Source of the DNA: Angiostrongylus vasorum
Lineage: Eukaryota; Nematoda; Chromadorea; Rhabditida; Metastrongylidae
Length of the DNA: 64,000 bases
Assembly: GCA_018806985.1 (NCBI GenBank)
Contig: JADANN010000098.1
Coordinates: 620,001 to 684,000, forward strand
Direction of reading: 5' to 3'
Positions 34,401-47,629 of the stretch are shown here, in pieces. The first letter of the stretch is position 1, and every line of letters starts with the position of its first letter. Under the pieces are notes generated by a model. The model did no database searches and was not told where the DNA came from. It saw nothing but the letters and a program-made list of their open reading frames with translations. The position numbers and the translations under genes are program-made.

Positions 34401-34989
34401 AACTTGTTACCCGTGGAAAGAAGACAATAAATAATGTCGACTCACATGCCAGCTTAGCTCACCACTTGTAATCTTCTGTGTTTAACATGTGTCAATAAAA
34501 AAATATGCCTTAAATTACCTGTCAACCAACCAGGGTGAATTAGACACAGAGCACCGAAACTCTAGGCGTGCAGATCAAAACAAAAAGAATTGTTGCGAAA
34601 TTTTTGTAGCAGACTTCAGCAGTATATAAAAGGAGTAAATGAAATAAAAGTGATTTCAGCAAAATTGAAATTGAAGAAAGAAACTGTCATGAAGAATGGA
34701 AACCGTCTTTCTGAGTTCTCATTGATGGATCGGCGTCCGTGGAAGTTTATGTGGCGGGTACACAGATGGGACCAATTCAAATGCCGAAAATAACAAATAA
34801 TGCTGGTTTTTCAGCAGGAAACGTTAAATTTCGGTAGCTAGAGGAATGAAGGATTGAGAGCATCAGAGGTCAATGGAAGAGACTTCGTTTCATCCTTCTT
34901 GAGGTACATATGATACTGTTTGCTACATTCCTCTATAGTTCACAATTAAACCACATTTACTGTCGGCATATGGAAGTATTTTGTAAGGA
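31416..34989. other. No gene seen; one SINE-3 and one tandem duplication
   Basis: 3.5 kb of AT-rich sequence. 32705-32960 is a diverged SINE-3 (TTTGATTCGTGCCGGG, CCCCTCATCCGTCATGG). A 29-base segment containing CTAAACGTGGTGGCACAAGT is duplicated in tandem near 33217-33284 with a 38-base period. The minus frame at 32432-32635 (WEHSDVTLFQIPPIYYTKY) and other frames lack exon borders. Confidence 0.45.
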
Positions 34990-35240
34990 ATGTTAGGTTC
35001 TATTGTACTGTTTTTGTTGTTAAGTGTATTGGTAAGAAAGACGTGGATACCAGGACGGACCATCTACTAAACAGGCAAGTTTGTTGGTTTCCTATATCAA
35101 GCAGGTGGAAACCACCTACATACTATGAGAAGATAACACAGAACTCACATCGCCACGCGAAAAAGTCTACCGCAACGATAACGCCTATGAGTGAAAAAAA
35201 CGAGTGGCAAATGTGCCAGATAACACACTCGCAATGGGTG
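34990..35240 (+). mobile_element. RTE-B 3' end, old and decayed
   Basis: A frame with KPPTYYEKITQ and SEKNEWQMCQITHS lines up with GRPPTRWADVFVTKISQ and RKGNEWQMCWGPH at 1-225. It abuts the 3' side of the Argonaute stop codon (35277). Confidence 0.4.
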
Positions 35241-35276
35241 CTCTAGCTATCCAAAAAAGATATGAAAGATTCAAGC

Positions 35277-38200
35277 TTACACTTTACTCATCCAAGAAGT
35301 CCGCCCACGTTTTGCAAGGTTCTCGGCAGCAAAAAGAATCGCAAGAATTCTCGTGGGAAAGACTGATTGCTAAAAATCATGTAATTAAAACGAAAACTTT
35401 TAAGATGCATGCTGTGGTTTCACAAGACAATCTATTATGTGGTATACCATTTAAAATCAACACCTGATGCCCATGGCACAGAAAAATGTGTCTATGCTCA
35501 ACTTCATAAAGAGGCCTTTCAGGCTTGTCTTCCACAACAACTGTGTACCGCACTGGCCGAGAAGTTCCCTGAATTTAGCATGTACGGTACACAAATTTCC
35601 TTTTCCTTGATTCTATTCTTGCTGCAAACATTTTCTAGTGTAAACAGTAGAGCACAACGATCCATAGAATAGTTTATGGCACATGACAAGTCGGAAAAGT
35701 GCAGACAAAAAGAAATAACTAACAATGTTAGCCTGCTGCGATGTCATTACGAACTCCGGGAGGCGTGAGTTAACAATATCGGCATCTACACAAGTTCCAG
35801 AAGGAACGTTAAGCTCAGCAGCTCTTAAACGATCAGAGCGCTCTTCCACTAATGAGGCAGGCGTGATTCTAAAGGCGTAACCGGTATAAAAGCTTGCAAA
35901 CCCTCACAACGAAACCTGCACTGATACCAAAACAATCACCTGTAGTTGCTTCTACTCTGCACGACAATTACAGTAATTCGAGGACTATAAGGTTTCATAC
36001 CATTACGGTCTTTCAAGGTTTCAGCAACGGCGCGAATATCTCGCGCTTCTCCTTTCACCTAAAAATTATCACACATTACTTGACAACAAAATAAATTGGG
36101 TAGTTACCAAATCGACTTCTTCGAAAACGAAGAAGAAGTTTGGAAGCGTTCTATATGGACTTGGTGAAGTTCAACAGAGAAGACCATACATTCTTCAAGA
36201 TCGTCATTGGAGATTTTAACGCCAAGATTGGACCAAGGAGAACGTCTGAAGAACGTCACATTGGGACCCATGGATCAGAATGGAACGAACAGGGTGAGCG
36301 GCTGTCTGAGTTTATCACGACGACCAAGACCATCCATGGTAACTCGCAATTCCAGAAGCCCCGCCCTCAACGCTGGATGTTGGAGTCTCCCAATGGAGAG
36401 TACCATAACGAAATAGACCACATCATAGTAAACAGAAGGTTTTGCCTAACCGATGCCGCTGTTGTCCCAAAATTCTACGCGGGTCCAGACCAGCGTCTCC
36501 TTCGTACAAGATTCTATTTCTCGCGGAAAGGAGGAAAAGCCGCTAAATTCAAAAACCGAAGTCCCAGAACCATCACAAACTGGGATTTACTCAATTCATT
36601 AGTCGGCTGTTGGGAAGATGCTGTTGAATACGATCGGCTCATTGAACACCTTCAGGTTAGCGCTATGAAAGCAGTTCGAAAGTCACCAAGAGACGTTTGT
36701 CTCTAGAAATACTCGAGCTAATACACCAGCGTGGAATCGCACGAGCTGAAGGCAACCGTGAACTAACGTGCGAACTTGCAAAACAATCCAGACAGGCGAT
36801 AAAAGAAGATCTTAAAGAGAGAAGAGCAGCAGTAGTGGTCGAAGCTGCAGAGGCTGGGAAAAACATTCGCAAAGCCCACCGAAGCTTCGCCAATTACAAG
36901 ACCAAGATGATTGCACTCCGACGCCCAGATGGAACAGATACAGCGTCCAGAAACGCAACGGAGAATATCATTCACGAATACTACTCAGATCTCTTCGACA
37001 GCCACGTCCACCTCTCTTTATATGAAATAAAACATGACGGATATATTGTACCACCGGTTCTCCCTTCCGAAATCCGAAATGCCATTTCGTCGGTGAAAAA
37101 TCGAACAGCACAGCACCAGCTCCCTGACGGGATAAGACCAGAACACCTGAAGAACCTTCCGCCAGTCCTCGTAAACACACTGGCTCGGTTCTTCAGACGT
37201 TACCTTTCTGAATGCAAGGTCCCTACTCAGTGGAAGACCAGCAAGACCGTGTTATTGTTCAAGAAAGGTGACCTACACGATACCGGCAACTATCACCCAA
37301 TCTGCTCGCTGCCTGTCGTCTACAAACTTTTCACCCTAGTCATCCTAGACAGGACTGACAGAACATTGGACGAAGGAGAGCCATGTGAGCAAGCAGGGTT
37401 TCGAAAAGGATTTAATACGACGGACCACACCCACACGATAACAAGGTCTGTCTCACCTTAATCGATTTACAGAAAGCCTTTGATTCAACTGAGATAGCAG
37501 TCATGGAAGCCCTTGATAATCAAGGAGTCCCTTCCCAGTACATAAAGGTTATTCGTGAGCTGTACAAAAGTTTCACAACCAAGATTTCACCATTCTACAA
37601 CGATATTAACCTCGACGTCAAAAGAGGAGTTAGGCAAGGCGATACCATCTCGCCAAAATTATTTACCGCCACCCTTCAGAACGTCATGCGAACACTGGAA
37701 TAGGGATTATATGGGAGTGAAAATCGATGGTCGGCAGTTACATCATCTTCGCTTTGCTGATGACATCGCCCTTATAACACCGAACATTAGCCAAGAGGAA
37801 CGTATGCTTGCCGACTTTGATAAAGCCTCTGGAAAAAAGACTGGTCTTCGACTAAACCTCACAAAAACGATGTTCATGAAGAACGCCTCAACGGAACGAG
37901 TATCTGTGGATGCTCCAGTTATGTCTATCTAGGTCGGGAAATCAATATGATGAACGACTTAGCTCCAGAGCTGAGCAGAAGGAAACGAGCGGCTTGGGGA
38001 GCTTTCAAGAGCATCGAGGATGTAGTGAAAAGAACAAAGAACACCCGACTCCGTGGCCACCTTTTCGACTCAACGGTACTTCATGCCCTAATGTATGCGT
38101 CAGAAACTTGGTCGCTGCGTAAGCAGGATGAAAGATCACCTACCGTTATCGAACGCGCAGTCGAAAGGGCGATGCTAGGAGTATCCCGTTCCACACAAGT

Positions 38201-41200
38201 AAGGGACGGGATCCGAAGCTCCGACCTGCGTCAATGATCAAAAATCAAAGATGCAGTTCTGTACGCCAAGCAATCGAAGATAAGGTGGGCCGAACACGTA
38301 GTGCGTATGAATGACAACCGATGGACAAGATCCGTTAGTGACAGGATTCCTCGGGATGCAGAAAGATCACCGACCCGATGGTCAGAGTTTTTCACGAAGA
38401 GCCTAGAAGAAAAATATGATTCTCGACGAGTCCCTAGAGCGAGCAGAACCCACTGGGCTACTCTTGCAAGCGACAGGGAAAAATGGAAGATTTACTGGCG
38501 CCCGCTCAAGTCACTCGACGATCAACGGGACTACTGGTGACACAGGTGAATTACCAAATTGAAAAAAAAATCGTTGCAGTGAAAACACCTGGTCAAATTC
38601 GCCTTCACTTGCCCCAGATCTGTATACGACCACCTCGGCAGGAAGGCTTTTGTTCTCTTTAAAGTAGTGCGTAAAGGCAACGTTGAAATAATCCCTTATA
38701 TACCTAAAATGGTATAAAATAGGTATATCTCTGCAATGTACACAAATCAACAGCTTAACTAAGCAAAATTGCTCACCTATAAATCATATGCCGGTATTTT
38801 AGTTTCTTTCACGAATATATTGTAAAATTGTTCTCACAGTACGCATCGTTCCTATTCTAAGCACACTGAACAAGCCCACCAAGAACTACAGACATTCTTG
38901 GTTGCAGCAAGAACACATGTTCTGCTTACTGAGAATGAAAACTACTAAGAAACAGGCAGTAGCAATATTAATTACGGACAGAACAAATTAAAAACTATCA
39001 AAACCGATCTACCCGTGGCTTCGTAAATCCAAATGCACGATGAACTTCGCCTTCACCGTGAATAAACCTTTATTTTTTATATTAAATTTTCTCCAAGCAT
39101 TCGCTCAAAAAATTTCATTGCTTCTTGCACTTTTATGAATTTGATACCTCTTAAAAGCTCCAAAATACTATGAATAACGGACTTTTAGCATGTGGTAGAA
39201 TTCCCCATGTTGAAAACCAATCTAAATATGGACAGCGCAAGACGACAAAGTGCCTAACTAAAAAAAGTAGAAAGCTATATACGACGACGAACTAATCGTC
39301 AAATTAAAGCACAAGAGGACACCATATCCATTTAAAGAGCACATAGTTCGGTTATAAAAGTGGTTTGTCCCAATGAGATATCCAAGCTTCCTATTAGCTA
39401 TTTCTGCCAAGTGTCCACTTATTGTATAATGTGTAGATGTGGTTGCTGATACCACCAACATCCTGTGTAGTCGGTAGGGAGTGCTTTGCTATAAGCGAAC
39501 TGAAACATTCCATCACTAGAGGTTTCTCTATAGCAACAATAATATTGTACATGAAACCAAAAAACTAACTCCAACAACCACTGGCTCTTTCGCAGTCTTC
39601 TTATTCTGTCGATCGTAGAAACTCAGCGCAGCAGGATGCGAGAGTTCAAATGCGACGAACATTTTTCCATTGAACAGTCTTCCATTCCTACAGATAGCGA
39701 TTGAATTGAACTCTTTTTTTTACCATTAAACAATAATAAAAGACATCATACTCTCCACTCACATGTCTCGTTGAGACGTACGGTCCCGTAAAGCAACTGG
39801 AGTGGAAGACACCATGTAGTTGAGTCCTCCACGCTACACATTAAACTTTAACAACAAATTCTCGATAATCTGTAAAATGTGTCTTATGCAGCACCAATTC
39901 CAGGAATCATGTTAGCAGACTAAACTAGTTGACGAATAGAAAAGGAATTTTCGTTGAAAGCTATCGCAAGTCTAAAGAAACGAATCCGGTGAAAAAAGCT
40001 GTGTAGATCACGGAGACAACAGTAATTATCACAACCTAATGGGTTCTGCTCTGTAATCATCAAGCCTCAAATCTTTCTTCCACGGTTTTCGTGAAAAACT
40101 CCGAGCACCGTATCGGTGGTTTCCCTGCCGTTTTTGACATCCCAGGATATCTCGTGGTTAGCGACTCATGTCCATCGGCTCGCATTGCGTTTCACGCCCA
40201 CCTGATTTTCGACATTTTGGTATTTTTCCTTCGGTTTTTTCTCCTCATCACTACATCCTTCATGCAGTTCAAAACACCCCTGCTCAACTCTAGAGCTAAG
40301 AATTCATAACGTTGACTTTGTGGCCCACATATACACATCTGGAATATTTCGAGATATTTATTCTGTTGAGAGTAAATGGAGTATAAGAAAGAAATATGAT
40401 TTCCATAAGCGTCGCTTTCGTCCAATTTAGTCGAGGAGCAATTCTTCTACAAGCGTTATCGAAATCGTTCAGCACTCGTTCCGCCGGGCTAGTGCTCGAT
40501 GTTATAGGAGCCATAGCAGAATTTTCACTATTACGTTGGACCACCTCAATGTTCGTATGACGCTTTCCAGCATGGCCGCAAATTATTTTGGCGAAATGGT
40601 ACTGCATTATCGTACCCCTACGTTTTTTCAACAATGGTGTCGTAATATAACAGAATGGCGATATTTTGGGTGTGAAGTTCAGGTAGCTTAGAACGGCCCC
40701 GAGATTTCGGCACCCCTCCGCTTCGAGTTCGTGACGTAATGTAACAACAATTTGATTTTGACCAATTTAACTTGCTTCGACTTAAACTAGTTGGTTTAAC
40801 CAGCTATGCGATCTAAATAAAATTAGCCGTCTTAACTAATTTCTTTTCTAGCATTTTAACTGCTCAAACAAATAAGTCCACACCCTCGCTTTGTTCTGGC
40901 AACAAAATACCGTAGCGGCGCCCACATGCTGGGTAACAATTTTGTGCCTTGCTTCGAGTACCTTGATAAAGTCTGAAAATGAAGACGTCTGAGCATTTAA
41001 GAGATTACAACTAGAAAGAAACAAAGGCTAATTGCCCCAAAAGAAAAGAGGCAAAAAGAAAATTGATTTCTCGGTTACCATGCACGGGATCTTTCTTGGT
41101 CTTCGTCACAAACATGACCATAGAAACCTTCCCAGAAATTGATCTGGAATAAAACACAAACAGGTACACTCATTTAGTATATGTAATGTACGAGAAACAC

Positions 41201-44200
41201 AGGAGACAGACTAAAGAAAGCAATTTCAACAAAAGTCGATTTTTGTCCACTTTAAAAGATACTTTTAATTATTTAAGCGATGCTCGCAACAGTGTATTCT
41301 TAATAAATAAGGCTCCTTCCCAACAGCATCAACAATGCCGATTTCTACCACTGTTGCTTTAGGAAATCGAATATAAACACTGCAGTGACGGAGATCCAAT
41401 TGTGAACGGAGTTTAGAAGGAATAATACTTTAGTAATGATACAAATTATATTTGTCCTAGACCTGCACCATAGAGCATTCTACTCGAAGCCAGTTCGAAA
41501 CTTTATGCCGCGTTGAACAACCACATCGAATCATTACGCCTCTGAAGAAAATGAAGGGGCCGAAACGCTAGTCACAGTAAAGCATTTCCCTGTAGAATCT
41601 CATTTAAGCTTCTGAATGCTACAAAAAGTGGTATAGAGTTAAACTTAGGTTCCAAGTTGAACTACACAAAAACGACAAGCGAGTCGGAGGGACTACGACT
41701 ATCGAAAGTGACTGGTGAATACGGCGCTTTCAACTTCACACCAGAACACATCGTCTTATCATGAGCTTACAACAGGTCGCTATAAGCTTTCGGTCGCCTA
41801 AGGTTCAAAGCTTCTCGCCTGCTTAACACCAAGATTGAAGCAGGTCTACTATCTATGGTTGTTCCCGCCATCGTCATGTGCGTCATCGCAGTCGCATCGA
41901 GTCGAATCCTCTGGAGTGTAAATACACAGGATCTTTTACACAGAGAAATTTTCTGTTTAATACAAATCGTGAGCTAGCACACAGAAAAGAAATAAATTGA
42001 AAAAACCGACCCTCATTCAATCGCGACATCAATATCAATAATGACATTAACGTAAGTATACAATAATAGATTAATATTGTGATTTCGACTACAGCCTAAG
42101 CTAAACTGGGTTCAATGCTGATTTGTGCTTTCCAGATCAATCCCATTGACGGGTAATTGCTGATGGCACTCTTAAATGAAAAACTAGGTGAGACAAAGAC
42201 GAAATGAAGTGCTCGCAAGCGGTGGTGGTGAATGCGTTAACCCTAGGAATCCGTAATAGCGCGTCCCATCCCCACCGAAGACATCTGTGGTTAGGAGTTT
42301 CGCAAATATCTCAGTATCACTGTGGTTGGATTTCATAAGATACCCGACCGTGAAAAATTGCAGTAGGCAGTGAATCAAGAATCAAAGAGTTAACATTGTT
42401 AATCAATAATATTTGTTCTATTCATGAGTATACACGAGGTTATTATGAACTTCCAGCTCAAAATGAACTTTGTTGATCGAAATGAAAAAAAAACCGAATT
42501 CGGACATTTTTTTGATAAGAACGGATAAATTTACTCACAAAGATGGCTTAAAATCTTGGACTTCTGGAGTAGATGAAGTGCTTGAAGGCAATGTTAGCTT
42601 CAGTTTGGTTTCCGCAAGTCCTCGGGCAGGAAGTGGTCAAGATTCTTGTAAAATTTGAAGTCCTTAGGCGAGAGGTCTGATGAATATGATGGATGAAGCA
42701 GAGCCTCGTAGATCAGCCCGTCAACCAATGGTCGCGTTTTTTCGTAGAGAAAACTTGGCGCCTTTTTTTGAACCTGCTTCTCTGCTGTAACCGTTCGATT
42801 CCGATTCAAGAAGTTCTAGTGGACCAAACCAACGGGAAATCAACAACATAATCTTCTGTCGATGCAATTTCGAGGACCTTCACCTACACTCATCCACAGT
42901 GCCGATTGTTGCCAACTGTCGCAGAGAATCCACTTCACGTCGCAGTTCACAATATGGGTCACACGCCGTGAAAGAATGGATATCACGGTGTAATGAATTC
43001 ACAATCATTGCACTTAAAACCAACCCAATTCACTGATATGCTTTCCGTTTTGCGGTTAACTGACCTGCGGCGCTAAGCGTACACCTCCTCTACGCATCTG
43101 AGTGTACACGCGGAGTAGAAAATAAGGCAGATCTGCGTACTTGGACGTAAAGTCGCGCTATTAAACTCATTGGATTCGCCAATACACCGAATGCATCGTC
43201 TCGTTCGTTTGAGGTGTATGCTTTTGCTTCCTTTGATTGCTATGTGTAGCTTTCATTGGGGCCATACTTAGAGCTTCAAATATGGACAAGCAAACCCTTA
43301 CATAGATGACGTCAACATATCAATAACAACGCAACGATATCTACAAAAAATTACGCAGAACACAATATGCAATAGAGTAGCCAATGAGAAGAAGAACAAG
43401 CAAGGAGTTACAATAACAACAGCGTAGAGACTTTTGCAAAATATTCACAGAGTATGTTAAGGTACGAGAGACATTTGTTACACAAATAGTGCTTATTATG
43501 TAAAAACAGAAGTCTGCAATTATAGCGCACTTTATGAAATAAAGAATCAAGGAGATAGAGACGGTAATAACAGTGTCAAAGTGAATGAAATGATGCTACA
43601 GATTTTTGGAGTTGAGAGAAACATTCAGAACGTTCATATGACATGTAGTCTCATCATGTCCAAAGAATACAACTAGGTGTGGATGTAGGATGAATGTTGC
43701 CAATGAAATGACTAAATAACACATTTTCTGTCAAGTCGGCCAGATATCACAGAGAAAAATTAGCATGATAAATGTGTGATAATTTGAGGAGTCGGAGATT
43801 ATTCTCTACCAAATAGAAAATAGTTTCTAGAATAGTAGCTTTTGCAGCAACAATATGTTAGCTTGACTACTCCCGATCACTTCATCATTAGATAATTCCA
43901 CATAATATGTAATGAAAACATTCTACTGCACGAGAAGACGGATTGAACGGTTGTCAGTTAGAGGGAAAATAGAAATGCAACCACAAAAATGCTGATAAGT
44001 CAAGAAAACACAAACCCCTAGTTTGGTTTCGAATCCACGATTAGCAAACAGAGTTAAACAGAAGCCAAAAAGTTTTTCTTTTTCCCCGCAACGCTTGAGC
44101 GCACGCTATGTGGGCACTGTTAGTTGCACTGCAGATCTAATAAACCTGCTTCCGCTTTCCAAAAATAAAATCCTCTTCAAACCGATTAGAGAAAAATTGC

Positions 44201-45905
44201 ACCAAATTAGCGTAAATATACAAAACACTGGTCAATAGACACGAATGTACGTACAACAGCACGTCATCCTAACAGAGTCGAAACGCTGCTTCATACACAA
44301 GATTGCGAAACATTTCCATAACGGTTATCTATATAGTAAATAGTTAGATCGCTTTTTAAGAGATATTTGAAAAAAACTACCAAATGTAAAAGGTTAAAGA
44401 TGGCTTCCAAGACGTCATCAAAGTAAGACATTAGCACTTCTTCAAAAATATCCCTTATATCCCTTATACCTATCCCCTGTACCTTATATCCTTTATACCT
44501 ATCCCCCTTATCCCTTATACCCGGCAGGCAGGAACATAAAAAATCTAATGCTGTCTTTTTAGAAATAAAGCATGGAAGCAGAAAATAATTTCCAAACGGC
44601 CGCACTTGAAATGCTCTTTGATTCTGTTATTCAGCTCGGAGTACATCTCATGAATCTTCACATTGGTCTCCCGGATCTCCATCCCACGAGAACGTCCCAT
44701 ACGAGCCAAAGCATGATAGAAATCACTAACACAAAAAACCACCATTTCTACAGCACTAGTAAACAACCACCAGTGTATTTCTGCTGGCGTTTCAGCGACT
44801 AGAGTGTATGGCAGGAAAACAATCATCTTGTAACCAGCCAATGAACAATGTTGTCATTAAGTGTCCGGCTCACTTCATTTTGAAACTATGGCGCGCACTG
44901 CATCATTTCTCAATCGTGAAAATCGACTTAAGTAGAAACTTCAGATTCGCCCCTGGTTCTGCTATACGGAATATTCCAGGGTCGCCCACAGGAGCACTTA
45001 CGATAAGGCTAATGCTTTTTAATCCACTCTACGTAGCATACAAGATTCTGAGAGACACCAAGAACCATGCAATCGAGTTATTTTGATGCGCTCGTAAGAT
45101 GCCCTAAGCATCTAGTTCCACCACTCAGCCCCCGGAGTTAAATTCTTAACCACCTTGAATTTCCCAACGAGATACACATAGCAGTACTCGTAGATACTTG
45201 TTCAATTAAAACTTCCACTTGATTGAATTGACATCTGCCCCAAATTGGCACATTTCAGTTCACATATGACACTCATAAGAGCGGTCTCAAATAAGACAGA
45301 ATTGTCGAAACAAATCAGTTCGACAAATCGATCTCTTCAAACCAAGTACGAACTTGCATAACAACGAAAATTTTATAATGAAATGTATAGCTCAAGAAGA
45401 ACCTCGTATTATTGAATAGGGCACTCTAACAATGTACAGTTCCTGTGGATGTTTGCATTAATTTACCAGAAAAAAGATTTTAAAACCCATGAAAACGTAT
45501 ATTTTTGGTGATGAATTTCCTTCGATACTCTTTCAGAGCGTAGACATTGAGCGTTACACTCCGAAACACCTCTTACGCAGTTCCCATTTACTTAATGGTT
45601 AACATCCGTTCGAATCGACTACATGTATGCATATTCACTCAAATATAGAAGTCCATTCACTGAGTAGAAGGGGTTTTTAAGGAAAGTACAGAATCTAACC
45701 CGGAAAGCACTCACTCCCCTGACCACGGTATGCATGCGCACCTCGGACCTCACAATGATCCAGTTGAGAATCGCTCCTTCAGAGAAAACCGTGGAAATAA
45801 TCTTTATTACAAAAAGGCTTACCTTGCCTGATTACGGTGGAGAGCTTTGTCCAAGATTACTATAGAGGCAGCTTCTACCGTAGCTGGGCGGTAGAATTGC
45901 GACCG
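35277..45905 (-). CDS. Argonaute MID and PIWI exons
   Basis: 45823-45905: [16 protein letters not shown]. 44606-44725: [19 protein letters not shown]. 41079-41143 and 40911-40972: [16 protein letters not shown] then [18 protein letters not shown] (MID, with the TQ pair that helps hold the guide 5' phosphate). 39763-39869: [21 protein letters not shown], where the stop stands for the conserved Lys of NVKLGG. 39570-39687: [12 protein letters not shown] (first catalytic Asp is Glu). 38589-38703: [15 protein letters not shown] (second Asp is Ser). 35940-36058: [13 protein letters not shown]. 35724-35868: [14 protein letters not shown]. 35464-35568: [12 protein letters not shown] and FLCHGHQ. 35277-35369: [22 protein letters not shown] (final catalytic His absent). 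It cannot slice, as known for most WAGOs. Confidence 0.85.
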
Positions 45906-47583
45906 CTCAGTTAATTTCCAGGTCGACTTTTCTTTTCTATCAGGTTGCAGCGAACTTAAAAGTAAACACTTAATTTGGCGACAGGCTAAAAAAAACCGAA
46001 GGCATGTATTTAGTCATAAACTGACCCGGTTCTGTACGTGATCTCAGGTGCGGCTAACACTTTTCCCTCACTAGTCACAAACTCACTGGATATGCGGACC
46101 TTTAAAACCATGTTCACTATGAGCAATATATGTAATGAATGGCTACTTGTAACAACAATGCAATTTATAGAAGAGAGATTTCTTAAAGTTAGACAGTCCG
46201 ACAGAAATAAGCGATTTATGCAAGTAGATTTGTCCACCGAGAGTGACAAAGTTATTGTTTACAAATAAGATAAAGAAAACAACGGACAGGTTTGATCGCA
46301 AGTCATAGTATAGTGATGATACCACTCATCGCAAGACATACTGAAAGCATTTTAAGAGAACCAACTCCAAATGAAGAAAAATATCCATTATCTTCACCAG
46401 CCAGCCTAGCCAAGGCAAGATGCCTTCTACTATTTCTCCTCATCTCGTGAGGTAGAATTCGTGCTTGTTGAATCATTCGCTCTGTCTGAAACCCAACAAT
46501 ATTCAGTTAGACACTAGAAAGCAAATTTTAAAAGGAGGCGAACAAGATTAAAATGCCTGCAAGAAACCAGTAGACTTACAAGTGCTCCAGTAAGCTTCCT
46601 AGTGGAAACACGTTGACCTGGCTCGATGACAAGCAGTTAAAGAGGATAGTAGCCAAGCATGTTCGCACTTTTTCTTTCACTAGCCAGCGGTAAACGTGGA
46701 AAACGCACAGAGCGTTTGTATTTCTCTTGAAAATACTCTAAGACTGATATTTTCTCTTCCGGTGTTTCAAAAAATTGTCTAAAAGAGGCATGCTCACAGC
46801 AGTAATTATAGACAATTGTCAGGAAAATGAAGCAAGTCAAACATAATACTAACTTCCCGGCATAAGATTCCTCAATTCCATGAATACAGAACCGTCTGTT
46901 CGTTTCCATGTGAGTCGTAACGACCATCAGGCCTTAAATATCCGGGTAGAATCTATAATTTACTAGCTCGATTGAATAAAATCGTTTATAATCTACAACT
47001 ATAATCACTGTATATAACTATAATCACAAAAAAAGTTATTAAACAAACGAATTAACCTAAACCACAGACTCTGTGCAAAAAATACCTCAATCGATTTTTT
47101 TCTCCACCTTTTCCATTAATTTTTCAAAGATATCATAAAATGCAGTCCAATATGAGGCTGATAGCGTACTGCTAGTAATGCTGGTCACCAACAGCACAGC
47201 ATTGGTACAACCACACCCTGGGCGCATCAAGCCTCTCATCCCAATAAGATTCGGAAATTGTCACGATTTATCTCTGGGACGTACTCATTTCCGCCCGTTC
47301 ACGTAGCAACACTCTAGCGTAGCCACCACCAAATTTGAGGGAGAATCGACTCATCAGAATTCAACGAAATTTGTAAAGAAACAACTATCTTCAAGCAGAA
47401 GTCGAACCCACACGTGAAAAAGCTGAAGACATTCGCAGATGATGGATGTGAAAAAACAAATGGAAGGTAAGAATTGCCGAGATCCCAAAACTAGGTGTGA
47501 ACGGGTCGCTAAATATTAGACAAGATGTACATAACCTACTTTAAGCATTTCAAAACAAAGAATTACCTTTTCAATCATACTCG

Positions 47584-47629
<46 letters not shown>

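Noticed and set aside
45720..45775. Possible Argonaute exon (NWIIVR frame)
   Set aside because: It requires a poor donor upstream, and the exons 45823-45905 and 44606-44725 already join in phase with the expected motif order.
46637..46927. 97 residue minus frame with a strong hydrophobic segment, resembling a type II membrane protein
   Set aside because: The hydrophobic part (46779-46853) is an intron with GTTAGT donor and TTTTAG acceptor; removing it joins linker 1 to PAZ of the Argonaute in phase.
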